From NCBI GenBank assembly GCA_001931875.2, contig MSJH02000820.1:62001-126000 (forward strand): 64,000 nucleotides of DNA, read 5' to 3'. The translations under genes and the position numbers were made by a program. Below the pieces are notes generated by a model. The model had not been told where the DNA came from and searched no databases. It saw only the letters and a program-made list of their open reading frames with translations. This stretch comes from Byssochlamys sp. IMV 00236. Lineage: Eukaryota; Ascomycota; Eurotiomycetes; Eurotiales; Thermoascaceae. Below, one piece after another: positions 1-9,996 of the stretch (position 1 is the stretch's first letter; each line of letters opens with the position of its first letter).

Positions 1-360
1 ACAAAGAATTCCTCCAGGAATATGTCGCTAGTCTTCTGCAGACTGCCTTTAAGAACTTACAGGAGTAAGTGATGAGACCGAGTCAGCTTTATAGCGAGGG
101 AAAAGCTAATCGAATATAGAATTCAAATCAAACAGTTCGTCATTGGTCTGTTTGCTCTGAACGATGACTTCAACAAATTCAAGACTCATCTCCGTGATTT
201 CTTGATTTCGCTCAAGGAATTTGCAGGTGACAACGCCGAGCTTTATGCGGAGGAGCGGGAACAGGCTCTTCGCGATGCCCAGGCCGCAGAAAGAGACCGG
301 GCAATGAAGGTTGGAGGCTTGTTGAAGCCTGCTGAAATGGAGCAAGAGGACGAGTTATGA
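1..360 (+). CDS. CRM1: Exportin-1 (CRM1) nuclear export receptor, 3' end only
   Basis: Only the C-terminal tail of this karyopherin is in the window. It carries leucine-rich NES cargo out of the nucleus with Ran-GTP. An exon at 1-64 (frame starts at base 3) reads KEFLQEYVASLL and joins 120-360 across an intron at 65-119 (gtaagt..atag), continuing IQIKQFVIGLFALND and FKTHLRDFLISLKEF to an acidic end, EQEDEL, and a TGA at 358-360. The helical segment ending in LKEFAGDNAELY followed by a charged tail is characteristic of fungal Crm1. Most of the roughly 1070-residue protein lies upstream of base 1. YPI1 follows in the same direction after 689 bases. Identification rests on family memory of the tail. 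Confidence 0.85.
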
Positions 361-1049
361 CTTGAAAAAGAATTGCGCAGCGAATTGGACGGCTCGGCGT
401 CCACCGAGGCGGCCAATTCTTCTGGACCCCATCAGCGGCCATTGGACACCGACGGGCTAGATGGCTGGTCTATTTACGGCCTATGAACACAAACCAGAGA
501 GTTTTTTCGACCTCTTCCTAGACGCATCTTGAAGCGTGCCGGGCGGTAGCTTTTGGTCCTCTTCGAACGCTCGCGCTGCTCTCGATGACGTCTGCCATTT
601 TCCCGAGGCGGACTCTGGTGAGATGAGGAGAAGCTTGGCTGGACTGTGGTATAATAACACGAACGTAGCTGATAGGTATCGAATATCTCTGTTAGTCTAC
701 CCATGTTGTGTAATTCCCATTTGGTTACAGTTCTTCTATAACTTGGTGATTGTCCAGTTGCTTTTCATTAAGAATGGAGTGAACGGGCGGCGGTTGTTTT
801 GGTATACCAACTCGTGAAGTAGAGAGGGAGAATACTTGTATCCTATCAACGGGAACGGATCACCATAATATAAGCTCTTTCCGTAGCGTGCGGGCGGCGA
901 GTAAAAGTCCATTAGTCATACTCTTAAATGCTGCCCGGTGATCTCCCGATCCCCGCAAAGTCCATGGTCATCGCCTTTCTTCCGCACGAGACAATGTGAA
1001 TCCTTTACTTTCCCCTGCATTTTCTTCTCCCCCCCCAAAAGTCCTCATA
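361..1049. other. Intergenic: CRM1 3' region and YPI1 leader
   Basis: Holds the CRM1 3' UTR and the promoter and leader of YPI1. Just before the YPI1 start it becomes C/T-rich (about 1005-1045), as in many filamentous fungal leaders. Several short open frames on both strands have no recognisable protein character. Confidence 0.6.
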
Positions 1050-1759
1050 ATGTCTAGAACCAGGAGGCAGGCAGAGGCCCTACCGTCCGGCAGCCAAGTT
1101 CAGACAGAATCCTCTCGAGAGCCTTCGCCTCTTCCTCTCACGGGAACTCTGAGACTGAGAGGCGCGCCACTTGCGGAAACCACGCAGACGACCACGGAGA
1201 CAGCATCCACGAGACGCATACGATGGAGTGAAGACGTTGTCGATAATGAGGGGATGGGCAAGAAGAGTTCAAAAGGTAAAACGACACACCATATGAACAG
1301 AGGACTCCTCGCCGCCTACTCTCAGGAAATACTATCATTCGAGTGCCTCTTCCTTTCTCCCCTCTTTTTACCCTTCTTAAACACAAAACACAAACCATTA
1401 TACGAAATAAATCCAAAATCCAACCCTCGAAGCAAAACTAACGAAGGAACCAACCAGTATGCTGCATATACCACAAATCCCACGCCGTAGGCGAGAGCAG
1501 TTCCGAATCCGAATCTGAATCCGAATCCGATGACTCCAGCTCCTCCGATTCCGACACCGACGCTCGTCAACGCGGGATAAGACGTGGTCGTCGGAAACAA
1601 GATAAAGACCATCATCATCATCATGAATGCGGTTCAGAAGAACATGACCATGACCACGACCACGGATCGGGTCCTCATAAACATAAGAGCAAGCGGAGAA
1701 AACCAAGCCCGAATGCTTATGAGAGAGTACCGAATTATACGAAGAAACGACCTCAATGA
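1050..1759 (+). CDS. YPI1: Type 1 protein phosphatase regulator Ypi1 (inhibitor-3/PPP1R11 family)
   Basis: Binds and regulates the PP1 catalytic subunit (Glc7) in the nucleus. Two exons, 1050-1275 and 1458-1759, give 175 residues; the 182 nt intron starts gtaaaa and ends ccag. The N-terminus MSRTRRQ and the core TLRLRGAP, RRIRWSEDVVDNEGMGKKSSK (about residues 31-75) are the family signature; RIRW is the RVxF-like PP1-docking motif. The splice then yields VCCIYH, the conserved cysteine pair. The C-terminal half is low complexity: a Ser/Glu/Asp run, a five-histidine tract, alternating His-Asp and a basic end. An upstream in-frame ATG at 996 would add 18 residues, but the family normally starts at the MSRTRR-type methionine, so 1050 is preferred. 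Confidence 0.9.
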
Positions 1760-2400
1760 CCAAGGGACGGGACGTAGGGTAGAGAAGATGGTGGAATCGT
1801 GCTTTCGTTGCGGTTGTTTTAAGGGGGGGTCACTGCCGTGTGCTGTTCGTGGTCGGTCGAGAATTTGGACATGTCTTGTCCTTCTCGACCATAGATATCC
1901 CTTTCGATGGGTGTCGCAGATATGGGACGCTTGAGCTGGTGATTCCCAATGTGTATGAAGTTGCATTGGGGGTGTTTCTCGAGCATTTCCTTTGGAGTCT
2001 TCAGCATTACTCGCTCGGGCCATAGCCACCTGAAATCACGGCCGTATGAACTGGTAATGCAAATCTGGTCTTCCTTTGGCGGAAGACTCTCACACGATAT
2101 CATGGTTCGGTATGAAGATACACTCATGTGAATTAATTATTTTATGTCAATTGTAACATTATTTATCCACTTAACACAAGGTGCAGCGATATACTGCGAA
2201 TGAATACTGAAATAAGAAAAGTATATAAGATTTCTTTTTGCATTATAAATCGACATGGGGTATCTATTGCCCAGGCTAAACAACGTCGAATATCCAATTA
2301 ACCCATGATTATACAGCACGATGAACAGAAATGCCCTCCTGAAGGGGCTTGGCACTGTCTAACAAGTACCAATAAGAAGATACTGCGGAAAACAAGACGA
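1760..2400. other. Convergent intergenic region between YPI1 and SGO1
   Basis: YPI1 (plus) and SGO1 (minus) end toward each other here. The stretch from about 2120 to 2300 is AT-rich, as expected for two 3' UTRs. A 102-codon minus-strand open frame lies at 1819-2127; I do not recognise it (see findings). Confidence 0.5.
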
Positions 2401-4657
2401 TCAGAACATCATGCTTCGTCTTCTAGCCGAAACTCTTCCGCGTCTCAGCAGTTCCGCTTCCATCAAAGCCTTGTTCGATGCGCTGATTGCTATTTTCGCG
2501 GTGGATGACCCTGCATCGTCCGGCTCAAGAGACCCCCTGGCATCTGCTCGAAGGCGAGTGCCTTTCATGTCATCATCCTCCACCACTTCATTCGTACTTT
2601 CTCCACGTCTCCGTCCTCGGTGTGATCGCGTCTCGGAGGAATGAGTTGATGTGAGATACTCAGCGTCCTGATGAGGCGAGCTATCTCGGCCAGACTTCGT
2701 ATGATATCCAGTTGGGTTTGAAGAGTGTCGTCGAGATTGGCGAGTCACTGTCGAGGACCCTTTTCCGGTTGACATAGCTGAGCCAGAGTCGGTATCTAGT
2801 TCAGGTTGCAGCGCATCTTCCGCTGCAGTGCTTAACGATTCTCCACGTCCGGTACGGCGTCTACGGTCCGAGCCTTTTCTATTTCCTGAAATAGTTGCTT
2901 GACCTCGTTCTGTAGTAGGTGACGGGGAACCCGGTTCCTGTAGTTGGGACACGCTATCGGTTGACAAGGTCTGTGACTTCCTTCCGTCTTCCATTTCCGC
3001 CCCAGGAGTGATGGTTTCCCCTTCTTCACCACGTCCAGCGCTCGTCCGGGAATTGGAGGTTCTTCGAGAATGATCCTCCGGAACCGCAGTAATGAGTTCT
3101 TCTGTTGGCCGCCTCATCTTGGCCTTCAAGTTGGGTTCCACATAACTCACGACGTTTCGAGGGCGTCTAGCTGGTCGCGCGGAGCCTCCCAATTCACTCG
3201 GGGTAGTTGCAGAGACACTCTGGAGTTGTGGTGAGACGAATTTTGCTGGTGTATGTGAGGTGGCCTCGGCTTTCTCGTTCATGTCGATGTCTGCTTTACC
3301 GCTCTTTCCTTTGTGAAATGCATAGCGCTCTGATATGGAGTTTTCATCCTCCTGCTTTATTTGCCGTGGTTTGGCCAAAGAATCAGCCCGAGTCGTTTTC
3401 CTACCGTCTTCTGGTACACGGTTTTTCTTATTCTCTGAGGCGCGTTGCTTTTTAGGAGATGTATTGTTCATATTGGTGCTTTCTAGGGGAAAGGTCAGCA
3501 CCAGCCAGAAATATGATGTGATCTTTGACCTACTTGGCTCTAGCACTTTGCGTCTGATCCTTACTTGGTCCTTCAAGTCTCGAGGAGTCTCTTCTTGTCC
3601 GACATCTGGCTGTGGGGATTGCGCAGCTGGATGCCCCAGTACCTTATCTGAAGCACGATCTGTCCGGTTAAATTTAAAGTCGTCTTCAAGCTCGGTCACA
3701 TCCAACGAGTGGCTTTCATCCTCCTCATCGGCATCGAATTTTCGTTTGTGCCCTGATTTCACACCAGACTTAGATTCTTCCAACGGCACACTGGGGTCCG
3801 GTCTTCCCTTGTCACCCTTGATAGGTGCCGACAGTAGACGAGGTCTCCCCCTTTTCCTAGGCTGCTGGCTATAGAGAGAGCCCTTGTAGTCGTCCTCGGG
3901 TTCTGTGTATGTTTGTTTGACGTATTCGAAGGGTTCCGTCCATTCTTCACGAGTGGGACTGTCTTCGGGGTCCAAATGTGCGACGGGTGGAGGGCCTAAT
4001 TCCGGAGAACCTGGCACATCATTTTCCATGTCCTCCAGTTCTCTCGGCCTGCAAATCAAGGTTAGACTGGACCACGATTGAACAGGAAGCAAGACGACTC
4101 ACTCCAAGGTCTTCCTGGGGTAATATTTATCCTCGAGTATGACAGGAAGTCGCCCATCATCGAAGCCTGCGATAGCTTCCGGTCCAAGCTCTTCCCGTCG
4201 ATAATTTATGTGTGATTGCCTTTCCTCATCAACTCCCGAAGCCGCCGCCTCAGACACGGTCTTCCTGTTCACTTTACGCGGCAACGCTCCTAGCTCGGCG
4301 ACCAGATTGCCGAGTTCTGCCAGCTTAGAGTCTAGCCTTGCCTTCAGATTGTGGACGCCATCATTCAAAGCCTTTGCCGACTCGTATCTCTCGATCTCAT
4401 GGTTCAGCGATATGACCTGTGAATGCAGGGACGTATTCTGACAGAGCAGCCGTGATATTTCTGATTCTAGTGCCTGAATACGCAGCGACTGGATTGAGTT
4501 GGCTCTTGCAAGTTCCCGGTTCTGCCTGATGAAGCGTCTCTTCACTGGAGTATAGTTAATAACAGGAAGGTTGATGGCTCTTTGTCGACGACCGAGGATA
4601 GAACTCACGAGCTTCGATTGATTCCGCGGGCGGAGCCAGATCATTTAGGCGAGCCAT
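2401..4657 (-). CDS. SGO1: Shugoshin, protector of centromeric cohesion
   Basis: Shugoshin recruits PP2A to centromeres and protects cohesin, and helps sense bi-orientation. Exons on the minus strand are 4657-4609, 4544-4103, 4048-3534 and 3482-2401, predicted 695 residues. The start reads MARLNDLAPPAESIEA and splices into LKRRFIRQNRELARAN, the canonical fungal shugoshin N-terminus, followed by a coiled coil to about residue 90. The C-terminal SGO motif (RRPRNVVSYVEP..KMRRP, about 441-461) is present; the rest is disordered, Ser/Arg/Glu-rich, ending RRSMMF. The last intron (3483-3533, gtaggt..ctag, 51 nt) has no stop and keeps frame, so retention would add 17 mostly hydrophobic residues. The gene diverges from DAD2 over a 634 bp shared promoter. 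Confidence 0.9.
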
Positions 4658-5291
4658 GATATGGCCTCGTGGGGATGAAGTTCAGTCCAGCAAAGAAAGA
4701 CCAGTGATCCAAAAGTGAGTAAGTAAACAAAGAGCCTGGTGCTCGTTATGGTTATCTTTGAGTTGAACTCTTCGTGCAGGCCTTTTTGAAGAAAGCTCAT
4801 CGAGGAACTGGACCTGTCAGAAAGCCGATAAAGTTGACCGGTCCCACGAGAGATAGTTTGGTAGAGATATCTAAGATACACTCAATGTTTAGGAACGGGG
4901 CGGACAGGATTGCAAGCTTGTTGACATTTCACCGTGTTTGGTTTAGCGCCCCTCACATGGCTGTCGGCCTTTCCCAGATTAGCGTGGGACGTCACCGCTC
5001 GGCAGAAAACCGTCTATCTTGATGATTATCGGCCTCATCCCCGCTACGGTGACAGTTAGACTCGATGAAGGACCGTGGCGTTCATATAGAACACGATATG
5101 AGAGCACTAATATCTTGATCTGAGCTTCCTATACAGACAGTGATACCGCCAGACTGATCGCAAGGAAGCGTCCACCTCCTTCGACGCGTCGAGGACTCGA
5201 CATCGACAGATCGCAGTCCGCTATTCTCCACTGCTCAGAGGCCATCTTCGGTTTTCTTCTATCCTGCAATTCTTTCGGATCCTTTCCACAC
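4658..5291. promoter_or_regulatory. Bidirectional promoter shared by SGO1 and DAD2
   Basis: The two start codons point away from each other across 634 bp with no gene between. Both products act at centromeres or kinetochores, so joint control is plausible. A perfect MCB element lies inside. The block from about 5100 to 5290 is the likely DAD2 core promoter and leader. Promoter activity is inferred from position only. Confidence 0.6.
5184..5189. promoter_or_regulatory. MCB (MluI cell-cycle box) ACGCGT
   Basis: Perfect palindromic ACGCGT, 102 bases upstream of the DAD2 ATG and 526 bases upstream of the SGO1 ATG. In yeasts MBF binds this site to drive G1/S genes. Function here is inferred; a single hexamer can occur by chance. 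Confidence 0.4.
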
Positions 5292-5852
5292 ATGGCGCAG
5301 GCTCCAAGACCAGCGTCTATGTTCCCAGCAGGGCGGCAGAGCAGCTACCCAGTCGCCCAGCAGTCTTCAGCTCTTGCAGCACGGATAGCGTCAAAAAAGG
5401 CAGAATTGGATAACTTGAAGGAGCTGCGCGATCTCAGCGGAGTCCTCGCATCTCAGATGCAGGCATTAGAGGAAAAGCTGAGCACATTAAAGGACGGAAC
5501 TGAAGGTTGGCTATCTCTTGACATTCTTGGGCCATGTATACTGATATGCCTTCAGCTGTCGCCTGCGTTCTCGCAAACTGGGGTAATGTTTTGCGGGCTA
5601 TAAGCATGGCATCTGGTGAGTTCCCATAGCCTGCTCTCTTACGGATGACTATCGTTCAGCCTCGAGTTATGACGTCCGTAGTTGCTTTGATCTTGTAACT
5701 AACTGTTGAATGCCCTTCCAGCCAAAATAGCTCAACCGAAAGATACCACGGACGAAAAGTCACATGCGGAGATGGAAGACTCCGAGTGGGCCGGTGCTCC
5801 TTTACCAGCGACTCTAGTTCGGATTCCTGCGGAGCAGTCAGACAAGAAATAA
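5292..5852 (+). CDS. DAD2: DASH complex subunit Dad2
   Basis: Component of the ten-subunit DASH/Dam1 ring that couples kinetochores to microtubule plus ends. Exons 5292-5505, 5556-5615 and 5722-5852 encode 134 residues, the usual Dad2 size. Signature segments are SSALAARIASKKAELDNL, ELRDLSGVLASQMQALEEKL and, after the first splice, AVACVLANWGNVLRAISMAS; the tail ends LPATLVRIPAEQSDKK. The first intron begins gttggc, a weaker donor, but the frame and family match on both sides support it; the second is gtgagt..ccag. The protein is mostly helical coiled coil. Divergently placed from SGO1, another centromere gene. Confidence 0.92.
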
Positions 5853-7245
5853 GGGACATGGGGTCATATCCCTGTACATGCATCCACCACCTTAAATATT
5901 CCGTCCCTGGAGAATGCGCCGGCTGAGTGATCTATGATCGGACTTGTAAAGGTCATCGGACGATGGATACCCCCGTCTTTCCGGCGACGTACTCACACGC
6001 CTCATCGTGCTGGAGATGCTTCCTTTGGTCACTCGGGGAAACAGTGGCATATCCAGAGTGTGTACACAGGCCGGCAAGAGGACCGGCAACGAAGACATAC
6101 CACCATGCAACAGCGGGTTCTATGTACTTTACACGGCTCTGCGGAAGCCGACCATGACGTGACGATGCTTTTGATTTCATGATATAATATTCAGAGTGCT
6201 TCTCCCTTATTTGGATGGACTGATGTGTATATCAAAATACTGGATTCGCAGCACTACGCTGAAGAAAATTAAACCCGTTCTCATTCCTCCCAGGGTAAGG
6301 ATAGATCTGGATGAGACGTTGAAGGGACCCCTCTTTCGGTATCCATAGTTTACCGTATGAGAAGCATATCGTATATATCGTGACCACGAAATGTAGTTCA
6401 TGGGGACATCATATGATTGGGTCGATTCTGGTCGCGGATGATCGCTATGGTAGTATGGAGAGTGGCTCACCTCAATACCAGCCGTGCTTTCAAACGGCCG
6501 GAAAGCCGCTGGCGCAGCGTCCCTCCCACCATTCAAATATATACTTACAGTAGATACAATCGGATTCATCACGACAACCGGGTAAGAAAACGGGTAAGAC
6601 CAGCACCATACTCTAGCTCAACCTACGAATATCACACTAGAGGAACCCGATCGAACCGAGGCGGGGTAAGGTAATTTATCTGATTGCATATTGTCTACCT
6701 AGGTAGGTAGTTCAACCTCCTACAGTAGACGACCATTAACTATCTTATGCGCGAATCTTATGTCTAACATAACTACAATAATAACAATGTACCATAGGCG
6801 ACAAAGGAAAACTGAGCGCTATCGGGAATTATTGAATCCAGGGATTCCACAGTTAGTCAGTCGGTAGTAGTAGTATTTATCTACTGTACCCTGTGACTTG
6901 ACTTGATGATGTAGGGCTTGGTCGCGAGCGAGGAAATAATAATGGATGGCAGAAAGAAGTTCTGCCGTGATAACCGGTTGGGAATAATACATATCGCGAT
7001 AAGAAGAATACCGCGGAGCCACCGTACCATTTTAGACTCACTCTCTCCCATCGCTATCTAGATTAGAAAAGAAGCCAGCGGATTGATCGTTATCTATTGT
7101 AGTAGTAGTATAAGGTTTTCTATTTGTCAAGTAACTCTGGAGTAACTATTTAAGGCTGTAATAACCATCTGTCTGTGGATACGATAAATATGGAACAAGT
7201 ATGGGCATTGAGGTCCACCACAGAAGAAGAAGAAGTGATAGATAA

Positions 7246-7270
7246 TGTGTGTGTGTGTGTGTGTGTGTGT
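7246..7270. repeat. (TG)n microsatellite
   Basis: Perfect TG/GT dinucleotide run of about 12 units in intergenic DNA. Confidence 0.95.
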
Positions 7271-7491
7271 AGAGACCTGACGCCACCAGAGAAAGAGAAA
7301 GGCGTGACCTCGAGGTAATAATTATCTTCGTATGGTACTGTTATCGGTACACCCATTTTGCGCTCTAGATAAGTATGTAGCAGCTTGATCTGCGCGGGTG
7401 GACCACCGTTTATCTGGAAGTTGAAGTTCCGGAACGACATCAGCGGATAATTAAGTATGTAACTATCTACCCTAGATAGTGTCAGAGATGC

Positions 7492-7507
7492 TAGTTAGTT
7501 AGTTAGG
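7492..7507. repeat. TAGT tetranucleotide tract
   Basis: TAGTTAGTTAGTTAGG followed at once by TAGGTAGGTACCTAGGTAG. Similar tracts recur at 8304-8314, 10721-10738 and 42061-42078. Confidence 0.85.
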
Positions 7508-9528
7508 TAGGTACCTAGGTAGTTCTTTATGTATTATTAGTTGGAGGCAGAGAACTAGAGTAGTTAGATAGTATGTAGTACGGAGTACTCCGTACACACT
7601 GCACAGATACGGAACTCCGTAGAGCACTGTCAATCGGCAATTCTCCTGTAGGTACCAATACCGTAGTGTCGAGGAGATAGCAGCAGCAGCAGCAGTAAGC
7701 GAGATGATAAGATGCTTACCCGACACCATCCCATCGTCGATCAGCTCGAGCCATTCTTCGAATCGGATGGACGGCGCATACCTAGTGTCATGCCTCGCCA
7801 ATCGTCACCGCACGGGCTGGTCAGGGGGAAATTCGCTCGCTGAGGGTGTTAGAGAATCCAGGACGGCCAACCATGGAGCCCAGCTGTCTCACCAGCTCTC
7901 TCTCACGCGACCGAACCACAGGGTTTCCTCTGGAGTCTGTCCAAAGGTTGATCCAGGTTGGGCCTGCAATCTCAGGCCGCTAGCCACTGGTCTCCGTCGT
8001 GCATATCCCGCTAAATCGTGCCGGAATGCATGTCTGCCGGGGCCTTGGAGGACAGTGGACAGTGGACAGTAGTAGTAGTAGATAGTGGACAGGATAATCC
8101 ACGCAGCCTGGACGATGGAGGCAATCTTTTCTTTTGCCTGATCGGGCCTGCTGCATCGGGTCCTGCTCAGCAGCACGCAAGCGGAACGTGCACGGGTGCT
8201 AGTTAGGTAGTCTGGAGTTGAGCAGAGTAATTAATACATACCATACGCAGAGTGCAGTCCGGATCGCATGCCGAATCGAAGAAAAGAAAGAAAGAAGGAT
8301 AGCTAGTTAGTTAGTAGTAGTTGTCTCTGGACCTCTGGTGTACTACGTGGATGCACAGAGATGAATATCTGAATAATAATAATGCAATCGCCTGTAGCTA
8401 GCACCTCATCCACTGGCCCTCTCTCTGACGAACGGACCGGCGTGTTCCAGTCTGTGTGGACAGTCATATTTACTGAGTACATACATACATGCTGCACAGC
8501 AGGAACCACTCGACCGGATATGTGGTCTTCTCTGACAAGCTCAGCAATTGACTCACTCCATAGACAATTCCTATGAAATAAAATAAGAAAATGACAGTGG
8601 CGAGGGCAGCACATCGTTGACGATCGAGAGCACTAGACATAACAGGCCCCCCTCGTGGATACGAAGCCAATGCGACTCTCCACCAACCGAGATGCACTCC
8701 TCTCCCCTGCCCCTCTTTTCGCCCACGCTAAGGAAACTCCTCCAGGCTGCGAACTGACTGCATCGTCTCATGCAGCCAATAATTCCTGCCTCTCCCCCAT
8801 CCCCAAAGCCACCGAGAAATATGCTGTTATTCTGTCAGGGCCGGGCGCACGGTGGAGACAGAGAGAGAGAGAGAGACAGAAGAAAAAAAAAAAAGAAGAA
8901 GCAGATCTCTGCCTGGGGTCCGCTGGGCGCAAAAAGCTAGCTAGCTTAACTACCTAACTAACTAGCCATTCTTTTACTACTTGAAGCCGTTCACTCCCCG
9001 CCCACTTATTCGGATGACTCGAGAGTAGTTATATCTAGTTAAGTTTCTGCTCACATCATCTGCTCGACTATTCTTGTCATTCAAAAGGTTTTCTCTGGCA
9101 CCCTCCACCGTCGTTCTCAGGTGATCGGGGACAGGAATCCTATTAATATAACGACAACAGTCGAAGCGATGAGGTGATCTTGCTTTTTTTGCCTTCGGGA
9201 CGTACCCATACCATACTCTAGTCAGATCATATTATTCTTCTTCCAGTCTTTCAATCCTACCTATAATATTACCAATTATTCCATCCAACTCGACCCTTCT
9301 TAGCGATTTAGATCTCTATTCCCGTCCTTGAATTCTCGTCTTCCTCTCGTCTGCTACATCTCATCACTCTACCCGAAGGCAGCGCCCAACAACCCAAGAA
9401 AGCTTGCTACCTTCTATACTCTCGATCATTTCGATCTCGTTCTCTTTTTTATTTATTTAAAAAAAAATACCATTTTTCATTGATTCCCTCTGCTTGGAGA
9501 AATCCTGGAGCGGCTCTCACGACTACAT

Positions 9529-9996
9529 ATGCAAAACATGGAATGGTCACTGGACTTCTGTCTGGTCTGTGACCGACAGACCTGCGGCGGAGCATACTGC
9601 TCCCAGGCCTGCAGACTGGCCGAGCTGGATGGCTTTTCGACGGGTTCTAGCTTGTCATCCCAAACAATGAACAGCAAACAGACGCCATCAAGAGAACACA
9701 CCGTCGGGTCGAAGTTATATCCCACAAACACATCGACAGGCCGGTCTCCAGAAACGACGGGATCGGTCGAGAAGTCATCTACATCTCTTCGCTACCAGCT
9801 GGTCGACAGCGCCTCTGGTCTCTCACAGCCCACGCGGACCCTGTCTCCCTCATCATCTGAAACATCCTTAACATCGCTCCAAAGCAATTCCTCCCGCTCA
9901 ACGACGGTCTCTGATCAAGTGTGGAACGAACTCTGTGATTACGCCAGTTGCTTCGACCACGTACGCGACTGGAGAAGACGACTAGCGATATCTTGA
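9529..9996 (+). CDS. Ecl1-family (life-span regulatory factor) zinc-binding protein
   Basis: Single exon, 155 residues. The N-terminus carries WSLDFCLVCDRQT and GGAYCSQACRLAELD (about residues 6-33), the CxxC...CxxxC cluster of the Ecl1/2/3 family. In fission yeast small Ecl1 proteins extend chronological life span and respond to zinc, sulfur or amino-acid starvation; the biochemical role is unclear. The remainder is Ser/Thr-rich and looks disordered, with a conserved-looking hydrophobic end (VWNELCDYASCFDHVRDW). A second methionine lies three codons in. The gene sits alone between 3.7 and 4.3 kb of non-coding DNA, with a C/T-rich leader upstream, which suits a heavily regulated stress gene. 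Family assignment is good; function is by analogy. Confidence 0.8.
   Translation: MQNMEWSLDFCLVCDRQTCGGAYCSQACRLAELDGFSTGSSLSSQTMNSKQTPSREHTVGSKLYPTNTSTGRSPETTGSVEKSSTSLRYQLVDSASGLSQPTRTLSPSSSETSLTSLQSNSSRSTTVSDQVWNELCDYASCFDHVRDWRRRLAIS

Larger units (their letters stand above)
5853..9528. other. Long intergenic region with simple repeats, upstream of the ECL1-like gene
   Basis: No convincing gene in 3.7 kb. It holds a (TG)n tract (7246-7270), (CAG)5 (7681-7695), TAGT tetranucleotide tracts (7492-7507, 8304-8314, CTAA form 8954-8965), a GA-rich/poly-A stretch near 8860-8895, and many TAGTAG or AATAAT runs. From about 9050 to 9528 the plus strand turns C/T-rich, consistent with a long 5' leader of the ECL1-like gene. 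Short open frames lack codon or family character. Confidence 0.5.

Noticed and set aside
7704..8072. 122-codon plus frame
   Set aside because: Overlaps minus frames of similar size and simple repeats; composition is that of non-coding DNA.
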